A DNA stretch of 64,000 nucleotides from Ostreococcus lucimarinus CCE9901 (lineage: Eukaryota; Chlorophyta; Mamiellophyceae; Mamiellales; Bathycoccaceae), in the NCBI RefSeq assembly GCF_000092065.1, contig NC_009356.1, positions 186,001 to 250,000 on the forward strand, written 5' to 3'. Numbering within the stretch: position 1 is the first letter of the stretch; each line of letters starts with the position of its first letter. This document shows positions 56,011 to 64,000 of the stretch, piece after piece. A program made the translations under genes and the position numbers. A model generated the notes under the pieces. It did no database searches, had not been told where the DNA came from, and was given only the letters and a program-made list of their open reading frames with translations.

Positions 56011-57276
56011 TCACACGCCGCTCTTGGGATCGTACACGCGCATCAGCTCCTTCGCCGCTCGCTCGTACGTCTCATCGCTCGTATTCTCGAGGAACAGTGG
56101 TTTTGCGTTTTCGACTTCCTGCGGGCGCGATCGAGCCGCGGCTGCGGCGTACGCCGAGTCGTAGTGTTCTTCTAGTATATCTTGCACGAAAGCATCCCAG
56201 TCTCCACCGGCGATGAGCGCCTTCCACGCATTCACCCTCTCGTGTCCGACGCGCTTCACGAGAACATCTATACACTCCAACAAGCGATCCGTCTCCGTCG
56301 TCTCAAAGTGCTGGTACCCCGCTCGAATCCACTTCACGCGCTCCGACATGGGTATCTCCAGCTGTGTCACCGCTCCTTTGCGCATGCCTGACCACATCGT
56401 GCTGGGCACTTGGACTTTTCCAATCATTGAGCTCTCGCCCTCGACGAACACGGGCCTTGTGGGATCGAACCGGCGCGCCTTGCACGCGATGCGAGAGTCA
56501 AAAAGTTTTTGACTTGGCTGCTCGCGTGCGCCGGGTTCTTCCCCTAGAATCGAGCCACGATGATTTGCCATCACTTCTAAATCGATCACCTGCGCACCCG
56601 CGGCTTCGAGAGCGTCCAATAACTTACCCTTTGCACAACCGGTTTTTCCCGCGACGACGTGATAGGAAAATTGATCCATCCCTCGCAACCATTCGAGCAC
56701 GCCAGCTCGGTAACGTTTATACCCGCCGGGGGCAAAGTGAACATCAAAACCAATTCTGCTGAGCACGTGCGCCAGACTGAGCGACCGCTCACCGCCGCGC
56801 CAACAATAAACTAAAATCTTCGTCGACTTTTCGCAAGCCATGAAATTTTCATCAATTATCTTACTCAAGTTTTGTGCCACGAGCGCTGCCCCGAGTTTCT
56901 TCGCCTCAAACGGGTCGACTTGCTTATATATAGTTCCCACACGTTTCCTCTCTTCGTCATCAAGCACTGGGGTGCTTATCGCTCCCGGGACGTGGTCGTC
57001 CTCGTACTCGCTCGGCGCGCGCGCGTCGCACACGTAGTCGAACGCTCCCGCGTCGAATCCATCGTCGTCGAGCGTCACCGTTCGAATGCGTGGGCCGAGG
57101 TCCAAGAAGTCCTCGGGATAGGTGTGTTTAGCCTGCGCGCGCGCGGGCGCAGGTCCAGCGCGATGTCCCCAGTGCCTAACGACCGCTTCAGGTTTTCGCG
57201 CGAAATGCGCGACAAGCGACGTCGCACGACCGCGCGTCGAGCTCGCGCGAAGTGCGTGCGAGCACATGTGACGCAT
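56011..57276 (-). CDS. tRNA 2-selenouridine synthase (SelU/MnmH-like)
   Basis: 421 aa from the ATG at 57276 (longer frame starts at a TTG). Two-part layout of SelU: an N-terminal rhodanese domain with the catalytic Cys in ILVYCWRGGERSLSLA and an acidic DARAPSEYEDDHVPGA entry, then a P-loop domain. The P-loop reads VVAGKTGCAKGKLL, deviating from GxxGxGK[TS]. SelU replaces sulfur by selenium in 2-thiouridine at tRNA wobble position 34 using selenophosphate. FVEGESSMIGKVQVP and MSERVKWI are further conserved blocks. The N-terminal ~50 residues look like an organelle presequence. Ostreococcus is rich in selenoproteins, so selenium tRNA modification fits. Confidence 0.88.
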   Translation of the reverse strand: MRHMCSHALRASSTRGRATSLVAHFARKPEAVVRHWGHRAGPAPARAQAKHTYPEDFLDLGPRIRTVTLDDDGFDAGAFDYVCDARAPSEYEDDHVPGAISTPVLDDEERKRVGTIYKQVDPFEAKKLGAALVAQNLSKIIDENFMACEKSTKILVYCWRGGERSLSLAHVLSRIGFDVHFAPGGYKRYRAGVLEWLRGMDQFSYHVVAGKTGCAKGKLLDALEAAGAQVIDLEVMANHRGSILGEEPGAREQPSQKLFDSRIACKARRFDPTRPVFVEGESSMIGKVQVPSTMWSGMRKGAVTQLEIPMSERVKWIRAGYQHFETTETDRLLECIDVLVKRVGHERVNAWKALIAGGDWDAFVQDILEEHYDSAYAAAAARSRPQEVENAKPLFLENTSDETYERAAKELMRVYDPKSGV

Positions 57277-57447
57277 TGAACTCGCGAGCGAATTTGCGAC
57301 ACGCGTCGCGTCACGGTCGACGCGCTGGCGTGTGCTGCACAAGCAGGCGGCGGGACAACGCCGTATTCGGCGAGAAGACGCATTTGAACATTCGTCGGCG
57401 TGTCCGTCACAATGGGCTAGTCTATATCAGCTAATTATCGTGTATTT

Positions 57448-59646
57448 TCATTCGTCGTCGTCGTCTGAATCGCTCTCGTCGTCGTCCTCGAGATCGTAAA
57501 CTTGAACGCGCGTAGCGCCGACGAGAACGCTCGCCAGGCCGCGGTTCGCGCTGACGGCTAAAGGCGCGAGCGGCTCGACGCAGGGTAAAACGCGCTCGCG
57601 AATTTGTATGGAGTTCAAATCCACCAGCGCACCATCGCGCGGCAGCGCTTGAAACGCGCCATCATCCAGGAGCACGAGTCGCGCCTTGGCGCCTCCCATC
57701 ACGTCCTTGGGCTTGAGGAGGAGCGCGATGGAATCGCCCTTGTAAGCGCACGCGTCGACGATGAGCTCGTTCGGCGTTGTCACTGTTGCGGTTCTAAGGC
57801 ACTTATCGTCAAACGCGCGATACATGTGCACGCGATCTCGCAAAGTGTCGACGTGGAAACTTTCTCTGTGCGCTTCGACGGCTTCGGCGTTGGAAAACAC
57901 TGATTGCTCGGTGTTGTCCTGCACCTCATCCGCGTACGTCCACGCACATTTTGCGCTCAACACATCACATGACGATTCTAAAACACCGTTTACTTCACGT
58001 GTGATGCGCGTGAGCGTTTCACACAACGAAAGCGGCTCGCCATCCGAAAGGGCATCGTTGAGTCGTAGCATGGATTCGAGAGGAGGCTGCGCGCCGCGCA
58101 AGAATACTCCGTCGCCGGTGTGCACACGGTCATGACGCACTGAAAGTGCGTAGTCAAGACAATCTTGAGAAACGCCGTTTTTGCTGAACGCCAAATCCAA
58201 GTACTCTTTTACTAAATCCAAACGTGGCGACGGAAGCTGAGCGCCGTGCGCGTCGCCGTCTTCGGCGACGATTTGCGCTCTAATGATGTACACGAAAAAT
58301 GCACGCAGTTGCATCGTTCGTTTTGTCACCACGCGCCCGGCGTCGATAATGGCAAATGTGAACTGCTCACACATCTTTATGACTTCTTCCACGCGCGATT
58401 CATCGATGCCCACGCCATCTGATCCGTAACCGAGTCGCGCCAACCCGAGCAGGGCGTTCAGCCGAAGCATGATGTCATCCATCAAAGGAGCGACCACGCT
58501 CACGAGATGCTCGTGCACGATCGTTAACGCAACGTCTACATCTTTCGCCATTCGCTTGACGTGCGCCATTTTGAATGTGGTCATAAAGAAATGCTCCAAC
58601 GCTTCGTCAAACGTTCCCGTCGTCAAAAGCATCAACAGTCGCTCGCGAAGTTCATAGTACAGGTCCATTTCTTCGCCGTACATCTCTGTCATGAGTAACG
58701 TGTCCGTAAACTGCTTAAATTGATCATCGAGACGACGTTTGTACCCTTGCTCGTACTTCGCGCTAGCTTCCCGCACGACGATAATCGCGCGCTCCAGTGA
58801 CGTCTTCAAGTGCGCAGCGTGCGTGGACACCAAATACACCTCTCTTACGTGCACCGCCATGTACGCCGCGTCCAATCGCGCGAAAGAAGCCTTTCTTCGC
58901 GATGCGTCGCGAACTATCGCATCAACGCTCGTAAAATCATCTCTCGACGCCAACGCCTCGACGCTGCCTGTCTTCGCGAACGCGTCTCGCCATAAGCCCA
59001 CGCGAAACATCCCGAACGCGTGCATCGCGACCACCCCGTTCGCGTTCGCCGCGACGAGGGCGCTAAACTTGCCCGTACTTTCAAAATGATCCACCAACCC
59101 GGCGGCGTTCCACGACTCGCGCTTGCCCGTGAATCTCGCGCTCGCGCCGCCTTCTCTCTCCCGCGCGCCGTCGCGCGTGCCGTTCCATCCGTGCCTCGCC
59201 GCTCGACTCTCGTCGCGCACCACCGCTCCCTCGCGCGCGTCGATCCATCGTAAGCACGTGATTCCACACCCATCGCTTCCGCCTTCTCCGCCTTTATCCC
59301 GTTCCGCCGCTGTCCCGCTCGCGCCGTCGCGCGCGTCCCGCTCGAAGCCTTCCAGCCCCGTAATCACCCTCAAACACTCCCCGTCCTCCGTCGCGTGCGC
59401 CGTGATCGCTCCCGAGGCGTAGCCGACGACGAGAACCTTGCCGTCCGGGCGAAACGTCGCGCGCGTGGGCGTTTCGAGCTCGGGCGCTAAGGTTTTCGTC
59501 CAGAGTTTGTTCCAGTTCAACCGAAACGCGGTTAAAGTGCCGCCGTTCGCGCACGCGACGACGACGAGATCCATCGTCGGACACAGCGCGATCGTCGTCG
59601 CGGGTGCGCCGAGCTTTGCGTCTCGCGCGAGGACGAAGGACGTCAT
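57448..59646 (-). CDS. Anaphase-promoting complex subunit 4 (APC4)
   Basis: 732 aa from the ATG at 59646. The N-terminal WD40-like blades include CPTMDLVVVACANGGTLTAF, TRATFRPDGKVLVVGYASGA and GCGITCLRWIDAREG (the APC4 'W.' blade). A long helical domain follows (LYYELRERLLMLLTTGTFDE, HFFMTTFKMAHVKRMAKDVD) and a return to beta blades, ending in an acidic DDESDSDDDD tail. APC4 is a scaffold of the APC/C ubiquitin ligase that triggers anaphase. Upstream codons to 59790 look non-coding. Confidence 0.85.
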   Translation of the reverse strand: MTSFVLARDAKLGAPATTIALCPTMDLVVVACANGGTLTAFRLNWNKLWTKTLAPELETPTRATFRPDGKVLVVGYASGAITAHATEDGECLRVITGLEGFERDARDGASGTAAERDKGGEGGSDGCGITCLRWIDAREGAVVRDESRAARHGWNGTRDGAREREGGASARFTGKRESWNAAGLVDHFESTGKFSALVAANANGVVAMHAFGMFRVGLWRDAFAKTGSVEALASRDDFTSVDAIVRDASRRKASFARLDAAYMAVHVREVYLVSTHAAHLKTSLERAIIVVREASAKYEQGYKRRLDDQFKQFTDTLLMTEMYGEEMDLYYELRERLLMLLTTGTFDEALEHFFMTTFKMAHVKRMAKDVDVALTIVHEHLVSVVAPLMDDIMLRLNALLGLARLGYGSDGVGIDESRVEEVIKMCEQFTFAIIDAGRVVTKRTMQLRAFFVYIIRAQIVAEDGDAHGAQLPSPRLDLVKEYLDLAFSKNGVSQDCLDYALSVRHDRVHTGDGVFLRGAQPPLESMLRLNDALSDGEPLSLCETLTRITREVNGVLESSCDVLSAKCAWTYADEVQDNTEQSVFSNAEAVEAHRESFHVDTLRDRVHMYRAFDDKCLRTATVTTPNELIVDACAYKGDSIALLLKPKDVMGGAKARLVLLDDGAFQALPRDGALVDLNSIQIRERVLPCVEPLAPLAVSANRGLASVLVGATRVQVYDLEDDDESDSDDDDE

Positions 59647-59833
59647 CGCGGCGCGGTGTGCGGTTGATTCTTCAGTGGATGCGCGCGGCGCGACAGCCAG
59701 AGCGACAGACGCGGCGAATTTCAAACTCGGGGGGCGACAAACAGCGGCGAATCGAGCGGGCGGTGTGGCTAAGACTGTCTTATGATACAAGAGGCTAGTT
59801 ATTACGGTTCGCGGTTGACGATGACGAAGTCCA

Positions 59834-61144
59834 TCACGCGACGTTGGCGACGCTTTCGGCGCCGCGCGGCCGCGATAAAAAGGAGAAATCGGGCTCGACG
59901 ACGGGCTTTAAAAACAGCACTGGTTGCGCCATCAACGCGTTGCCGACGATCAAAGGGAGCCAGAGCGCGCCCGCGGAGAGGCGGAACGACAGTGGGGCGG
60001 CGGGCCACACTCGATCGATGAGCATGCTGAACCCGCGAACGAGCAAGATGTGCGTGAGATAGCAGTAGAGCGTTCGCGAACCCATGGCGGTGATGAAGGA
60101 CTTCTTACTCGGCACGAGCGCCAAGACGCCCAAGCCGGCGAATGCGGTGAAGACGTAAAGCGCGATGCGTTTGAGCATGTCGATGAACTGCGCGGCCACG
60201 GAGGACGACTTGTACGGCGCGATGGACCAGATGAACCACTGCACGTCGTCGAAGCACTCTTCGAAGACGTTGAGCACGACGTAGAGAAGCGCGTACGCCA
60301 CCGCGAGAACAATCGCCCCGAACGTCGCGCGACGACCGTAATCGATACTCTGCAAGCGCTGCAAGTGCTCCGGCTTCAACGCGACGCAGCCGAGGAAAAA
60401 ATACACGGAATACACGAAGACGCGCTGCCAATCGAAAGCCGCGTTTCCATTCTTCGTCGTCGCCGTCTCCGTGAACCCCACGAACAGCCCCATGAACACA
60501 CTCAGCGCCACGATGACCCCATTTCGTAACCCCCCCACCACGAGCACGCTCATGCGCCAAAAGAACAGCGCGAGCAAGTACCACATCACCCCCACCGGCG
60601 CCCACCACTGCAGCGGCGCGACGTCGTAATAATTAATCGCCACGTAAAACGCCTGCCACACCGCGTACGTCCCCAACAGCGTCCCGAACGCCCCTCGCAC
60701 GCGCACCAACAAATTCACCGCGCTCGCCTCGTCCTCCCTCGCCGCGCGGAGCCAACTCTTCGACAGGTATCCGCTCGCGCCCGCGAACAACGGCATCCCC
60801 GTCGCGCACAACACCAAATATAACGTTCGCACGTGTCCGTGCGTCGTCGCGTTCACCGCGTCCCTCTCGCACCACCCTCGCCGCTCGTGCGCGTCCAGCG
60901 CTCTCAGGAACTCCTGCAGCGCGTGATTCCACACGACGATCAGCATGAGCGCGTACTTCAGGTTGTCCAGGTACGCGTCCCGTCGGTCGCTCGCGCGTTC
61001 GTCGAACGCGCGCGGCGTCGCCGCGTCCGCGTCCAGGCTCGCGTCGAGGTTTCTCGCCCGTCGCGTCGCGCGCGCGTCGCGCGACATCGCGTATCCGGTC
61101 GCGTCGCCGTCTCGCGCCGTCGCGTAACACCATCCAGTTTTCAT
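59834..61144 (-). CDS. Acyltransferase-3 family integral membrane protein
   Basis: 436 aa, about ten predicted membrane helices after a ~55-residue charged N-terminus. It starts the membrane part with YLDNLKYALMLIVVWNHALQ, where the conserved His of acyltransferase-3 (OafA/NolL type) proteins follows the first helix (R/K-x-x-D-x-L-K ... N-H). Other helices include VMWYLLALFFWRMSVLVVGG and RVFVYSVYFFLGCVAL. Family members move acetyl or other acyl groups onto sugars, peptidoglycan or lipids at membranes. The substrate here is unknown. A second ATG at 61087 is a possible start. Confidence 0.8.
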   Translation of the reverse strand: MKTGWCYATARDGDATGYAMSRDARATRRARNLDASLDADAATPRAFDERASDRRDAYLDNLKYALMLIVVWNHALQEFLRALDAHERRGWCERDAVNATTHGHVRTLYLVLCATGMPLFAGASGYLSKSWLRAAREDEASAVNLLVRVRGAFGTLLGTYAVWQAFYVAINYYDVAPLQWWAPVGVMWYLLALFFWRMSVLVVGGLRNGVIVALSVFMGLFVGFTETATTKNGNAAFDWQRVFVYSVYFFLGCVALKPEHLQRLQSIDYGRRATFGAIVLAVAYALLYVVLNVFEECFDDVQWFIWSIAPYKSSSVAAQFIDMLKRIALYVFTAFAGLGVLALVPSKKSFITAMGSRTLYCYLTHILLVRGFSMLIDRVWPAAPLSFRLSAGALWLPLIVGNALMAQPVLFLKPVVEPDFSFLSRPRGAESVANVA

Positions 61145-61308
61145 CAGTCAGAAGCGTCTTAACACACGGATCATCGGTCGGACGCGCTTGAACACACGGA
61201 CCATCAGCGCCGCCGACGACGATCGACGCGCGCGCGCGACGTCGGACATCGCGCGACGCCGCGCGCGCTCGGACGCCGCGACGACGCCGCGGTCGACGCC
61301 GGTCCGCG

Positions 61309-63399
61309 ATGTCCGACACGGCTCGCGCGACGCGGGTGAAGAATAAAGCGCCCGCGCCGGTGCAAATCACCGCGGAACAAATCGTGCGCGAATCCGCGGA
61401 GCGCGCGGAGGACGTGTACGGGGCGCCGAAGCGGAAGATCGCGGACCAGGAGGAGCTGAAGGAGTACAGATACGAACAGCGGAAGCAGTTCGAGGATCGA
61501 GTGCGGTCGTCGTACTGGGAACCGCGGGCGTGGATACGGTACGCGAAGTGGGAGGAGGGACAGGGGGATTTGCCGAGGGCGCGAAGCGTGTGGGAGCGAG
61601 CGCTGGAACATCACGGACGGGACGTGCCGATATGGTTGCAGTACGCGGAGATGGAGATGAAGAACAAAGCGATCAATCACGCGAGGAACGTGTGGGAGCG
61701 GGCGTGCTCGACGCTGCCGAGGATTGATGTGTTTTGGTACAAGTACGTGAACATGGAGGAGACGCTCGGGCAGGTTGCGGCGGCGAGACAGGTTTTCGAG
61801 AAATGGATGAAGTGGGAACCCGAACACACGGCGTGGAACGCGTATGTGAAGATGGAGCAGAGGTACGGGGAGAAAGAGCGGGCGAGGGATATCTTTCAGC
61901 GGTATGTGCAGGTGCACCCGGACGTGAAGGCGTGGACGCGCTGGGCAAAGTTTGAGTTTTCGTCGGGCGAACGCGACAAGGCGCGCGAGGTGTACGAAGC
62001 CGCGGTGGAGTTTCTGCGGAACGAACCAGAGGTTGGGAACTTATACGCCAACTTTGCCAAGTTTGAGGAGATGTGTCACGAAGTTGAGCGCGCTCGGGCG
62101 ATTTATAAATTCGCTCTCGATCGTTTGCCCAAGGAGCAAGCCGAGTCTGTGTACAAGGAGTTTATGAAGTTTGAAAAGATGCACGGAAATCGAGAAGGGA
62201 TCGAGGACGTCGTTGTGGGGCAACGACGGTTCAAGTACGAGGAAGAAGTGTCCAAGAATCCGCTGAACTACGACACTTGGTTCGATTACATTAGACTAGA
62301 AGAAAACGCCGGCGACATGGCGAAGACGCGCGAGGTGTACGAACGCGCCATCGCCAACGTGCCGCCAGCGAACGAAAAACGCTTTTGGCAGCGATACATT
62401 TATATTTGGATCAACTACGCGCTTTACGAAGAGCTCGAGGCGCGAGACGTGGAACGCACGCGAGAGGTGTACCGAGCGTGCCTCAAGGTGATTCCACACG
62501 CCGAGTTTTCGTTTTCAAAGATTTGGATCATGGCGGCAAAGTTCGAGCTTCGTCAGCGACGACTCGATGCGTGCCGTAAGATTTTTGGATTGGCCATTGG
62601 ATTAGCACCGAAGGCAAAGATATTCGCGACTTACATTGAGATCGAGTTCCAGCTCGGGAACGTCGACAGGTGTCGCACCCTGTACGAAAAGTACTTGGAA
62701 ATTGAGCCGCAAAATTGCTCGACGTGGATCAAGTACGCCGAACTCGAGCGATCGCTCGGAGAAATCGAACGTGGGCGCTCGATTTTCGAACTCGCGGTTG
62801 ATCAGGCCATGCTAGACATGCCGGAGGTACTTTGGAAGGCGTACATCGATTTCGAGACGTCCGAGGGAGAGCGCGAGCGTACGCGCGCGCTTTACGAGCG
62901 TCTTCTCGAGCGTACGAAGCACGTCAAGGTATGGATGTCTTACGCGCGCTTCGAAGCAACACCGATTGTTGTTGTGGATGACGACGCCGACGACGCTGCG
63001 ATAGCCGCCGCCACCGCCGCGGCGGAGAACGACGAGCACGAACGCCTCGAGACGCGCCAAGCGAAAAGCCGCGCCGTGTACGAGCGAGCGCTCGCTGAAC
63101 TCAAAGAAATCGATCCAGACGCCAAAGAAGAGCGTGTCATGCTTCTCGAGGCGTGGAAGTCATTCGAAGACACCTTACCGAGCGAATTCTCGAAATCCGC
63201 CGACGTCAAGGCGCGTCTTCCCAAGCGCGTTAAGCGCAAGCGCGCCGTCGAGGACGACGACGGTCGCGAAATCGCACAGGAAGAGTACTACGATTACGTC
63301 TTCCCCGACGACGCCGGCGCCGCGCAACCGTCGCTCAAGCTTCTCGAAGCCGCGTACGCGTGGAAGAAGGCCAAAGCCGCGGCTGAGGCGACGGATTAA
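61309..63399 (+). CDS. Crooked neck-like / CLF1 pre-mRNA splicing factor
   Basis: 696 aa, almost entirely HAT (half-TPR) repeats, each with the W...A.FE / R.I.ER motif: YWEPRAWIRYAKWEEGQGDL, ARSVWERALEHHGRDVPIWL, HARNVWERACSTLPRIDVFW and so on to residue ~560. N-terminal APAPVQITAEQIVRESAERA and C-terminal EEYYDYVFPDDAGA plus LKLLEAAYAWKKAK are diagnostic of CRNKL1/Clf1. The protein is a scaffold of the Prp19/NTC complex in the spliceosome. Single exon, even though it serves splicing. Confidence 0.97.
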   Translation: MSDTARATRVKNKAPAPVQITAEQIVRESAERAEDVYGAPKRKIADQEELKEYRYEQRKQFEDRVRSSYWEPRAWIRYAKWEEGQGDLPRARSVWERALEHHGRDVPIWLQYAEMEMKNKAINHARNVWERACSTLPRIDVFWYKYVNMEETLGQVAAARQVFEKWMKWEPEHTAWNAYVKMEQRYGEKERARDIFQRYVQVHPDVKAWTRWAKFEFSSGERDKAREVYEAAVEFLRNEPEVGNLYANFAKFEEMCHEVERARAIYKFALDRLPKEQAESVYKEFMKFEKMHGNREGIEDVVVGQRRFKYEEEVSKNPLNYDTWFDYIRLEENAGDMAKTREVYERAIANVPPANEKRFWQRYIYIWINYALYEELEARDVERTREVYRACLKVIPHAEFSFSKIWIMAAKFELRQRRLDACRKIFGLAIGLAPKAKIFATYIEIEFQLGNVDRCRTLYEKYLEIEPQNCSTWIKYAELERSLGEIERGRSIFELAVDQAMLDMPEVLWKAYIDFETSEGERERTRALYERLLERTKHVKVWMSYARFEATPIVVVDDDADDAAIAAATAAAENDEHERLETRQAKSRAVYERALAELKEIDPDAKEERVMLLEAWKSFEDTLPSEFSKSADVKARLPKRVKRKRAVEDDDGREIAQEEYYDYVFPDDAGAAQPSLKLLEAAYAWKKAKAAAEATD

Positions 63400-63424
63400 A
63401 CGGATAAACACACCATATCCATCT

Positions 63425-64000
63425 ATGATAGCACTCCAGACCCTTCGAATACGACAAAACCAAAACCTACGCCATCCGTACCTCAACGCCGCGCGCGCTC
63501 GAACGTCACACGCGCTCGCCCGACGCGTACGGCGGACTCGCGCCGGGCCGACACGACGGATCACTGAGGTGACTCCGCGCACACGCACGATTCAGCGCGC
63601 GCACGCGGCGCCCGCGCGCGCCGCGCACGGGCCGCGCGCGAACGCGAATTCCAGGCGGCGACCGACGCGGCGACGCGACCGACGCGCGACGACCAAACGC
63701 GCGTCCATCGGCTACCCGAGCGGTGAAGACGTCGACGTCAGCATCGACATCGACGCCGAAATGTCGAAGATCGCGGTCGAGCGCGCGCTGCCGACGATGT
63801 TCAGCGACCTGACGATGACGGACCCCAAGCACTGGCGGTCGACGCACGCGAGAATCGCGAACGGACCGGTGGTGCCGCAACAACTCATCGGTGGGACGCC
63901 GATGATCGATTTGAGTGAATTCAGTGCGAATCCAAAGGTGAAGATTTATGGCAAGTGCGAGTACTTGAATCCGAGCGGGAGTATTAAGGATCGAATCGCG
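63425..64000 (+). CDS. Cysteine synthase / cystathionine beta-synthase family enzyme, N-terminal part (cut by window edge)
   Basis: An open frame from the ATG at 63425 continues past the window end. The end matches PLP fold-type II enzymes: QQLIGGTPMIDLSEF, then YGKCEYLNPSGSIKDRIA, where the Lys of SIKDR is the expected PLP Schiff-base residue. Upstream is a 110-residue Arg/Ala/Thr-rich stretch that could be an organelle transit peptide, followed by MSKIAVERALPTMF (alternative start at 63761). It is either O-acetylserine(thiol)lyase or cystathionine beta-synthase; the conserved core needed to separate them lies outside. It begins 25 bp after the CLF1 stop. Confidence 0.72.
   Translation, partial: MIALQTLRIRQNQNLRHPYLNAARARTSHALARRVRRTRAGPTRRITEVTPRTRTIQRAHAAPARAAHGPRANANSRRRPTRRRDRRATTKRASIGYPSGEDVDVSIDIDAEMSKIAVERALPTMFSDLTMTDPKHWRSTHARIANGPVVPQQLIGGTPMIDLSEFSANPKVKIYGKCEYLNPSGSIKDRIA

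Noticed and set aside
61144-61160. CTGAC just upstream of the acyltransferase ATG as a branch site with an upstream exon
   Set aside because: No suitable CAG acceptor within the usual distance, and no credible exon upstream before the CLF1 start.

Overview
The window is nuclear DNA of a very compact, GC-rich green picoalga, most likely an Ostreococcus-type prasinophyte (Mamiellales). The evidence is a gene about every 1.6 kb, single-exon genes in most cases, very short intergenic gaps, spliceosomal introns with GTGCG-type donors and CTGAC branch sites, and plant or algal orthologues throughout: chloroplast flavodiiron proteins, a MUT9-like kinase, chorismate synthase and an Ostreococcus-type P2X receptor. 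No prokaryotic operon, plasmid, phage, transposon, CRISPR array, rRNA or clear tRNA was seen.

Layout. 0-15 kb: FAM32A-like protein (partial), casein kinase 1, a degenerate SNF2-like protein, a Maf-like pyrophosphatase, a DUF3128/Emi1-like protein, flavodiiron FLVB, a small hypothetical, a MUT9-like kinase, a TLDc-like protein, L-serine dehydratase, a 202-aa hypothetical and flavodiiron FLVA. 15-29 kb: a P2X receptor with a C-terminal FHA domain, a 129-aa hypothetical, the CSB/ERCC6 repair ATPase, isoprenylcysteine methyltransferase, a beta-helix protein, chorismate synthase, NOP9 and a type II NAD(P)H dehydrogenase. 29-41 kb: condensin CAP-D2 and a 2.4-kilo-residue DUF285/BspA-repeat membrane protein. 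41-52 kb: a lysine-rich protein, a possible START-like protein, farnesyltransferase beta, a mitochondrial carrier, NAD kinase, PDCD5, a basic 131-aa protein, a TPR protein with a tubulin-tyrosine-ligase-like end, a hypothetical and NAF1. 52-64 kb: exportin-1, tRNA 2-selenouridine synthase, APC4, an acyltransferase-3 protein, Crooked-neck/CLF1 and the start of a cysteine synthase/CBS-family enzyme.

Functional links are those of scattered nuclear genes, not operons. FLVA and FLVB would form one chloroplast electron-sink complex. Farnesyltransferase beta and ICMT are two steps of CaaX processing. NAF1 and NOP9 belong to ribosome biogenesis. CAP-D2 and APC4 act in mitosis.

Eight genes were reassembled across a single 5'-proximal intron by reading donor, CTGAC branch and CAG acceptor. 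These introns lie between codons 6 and 88. The most unusual items are the P2X-FHA fusion, the giant DUF285-repeat protein, the TPR/TTL-like fusion and the half SNF2 ATPase that has lost its Walker A motif.
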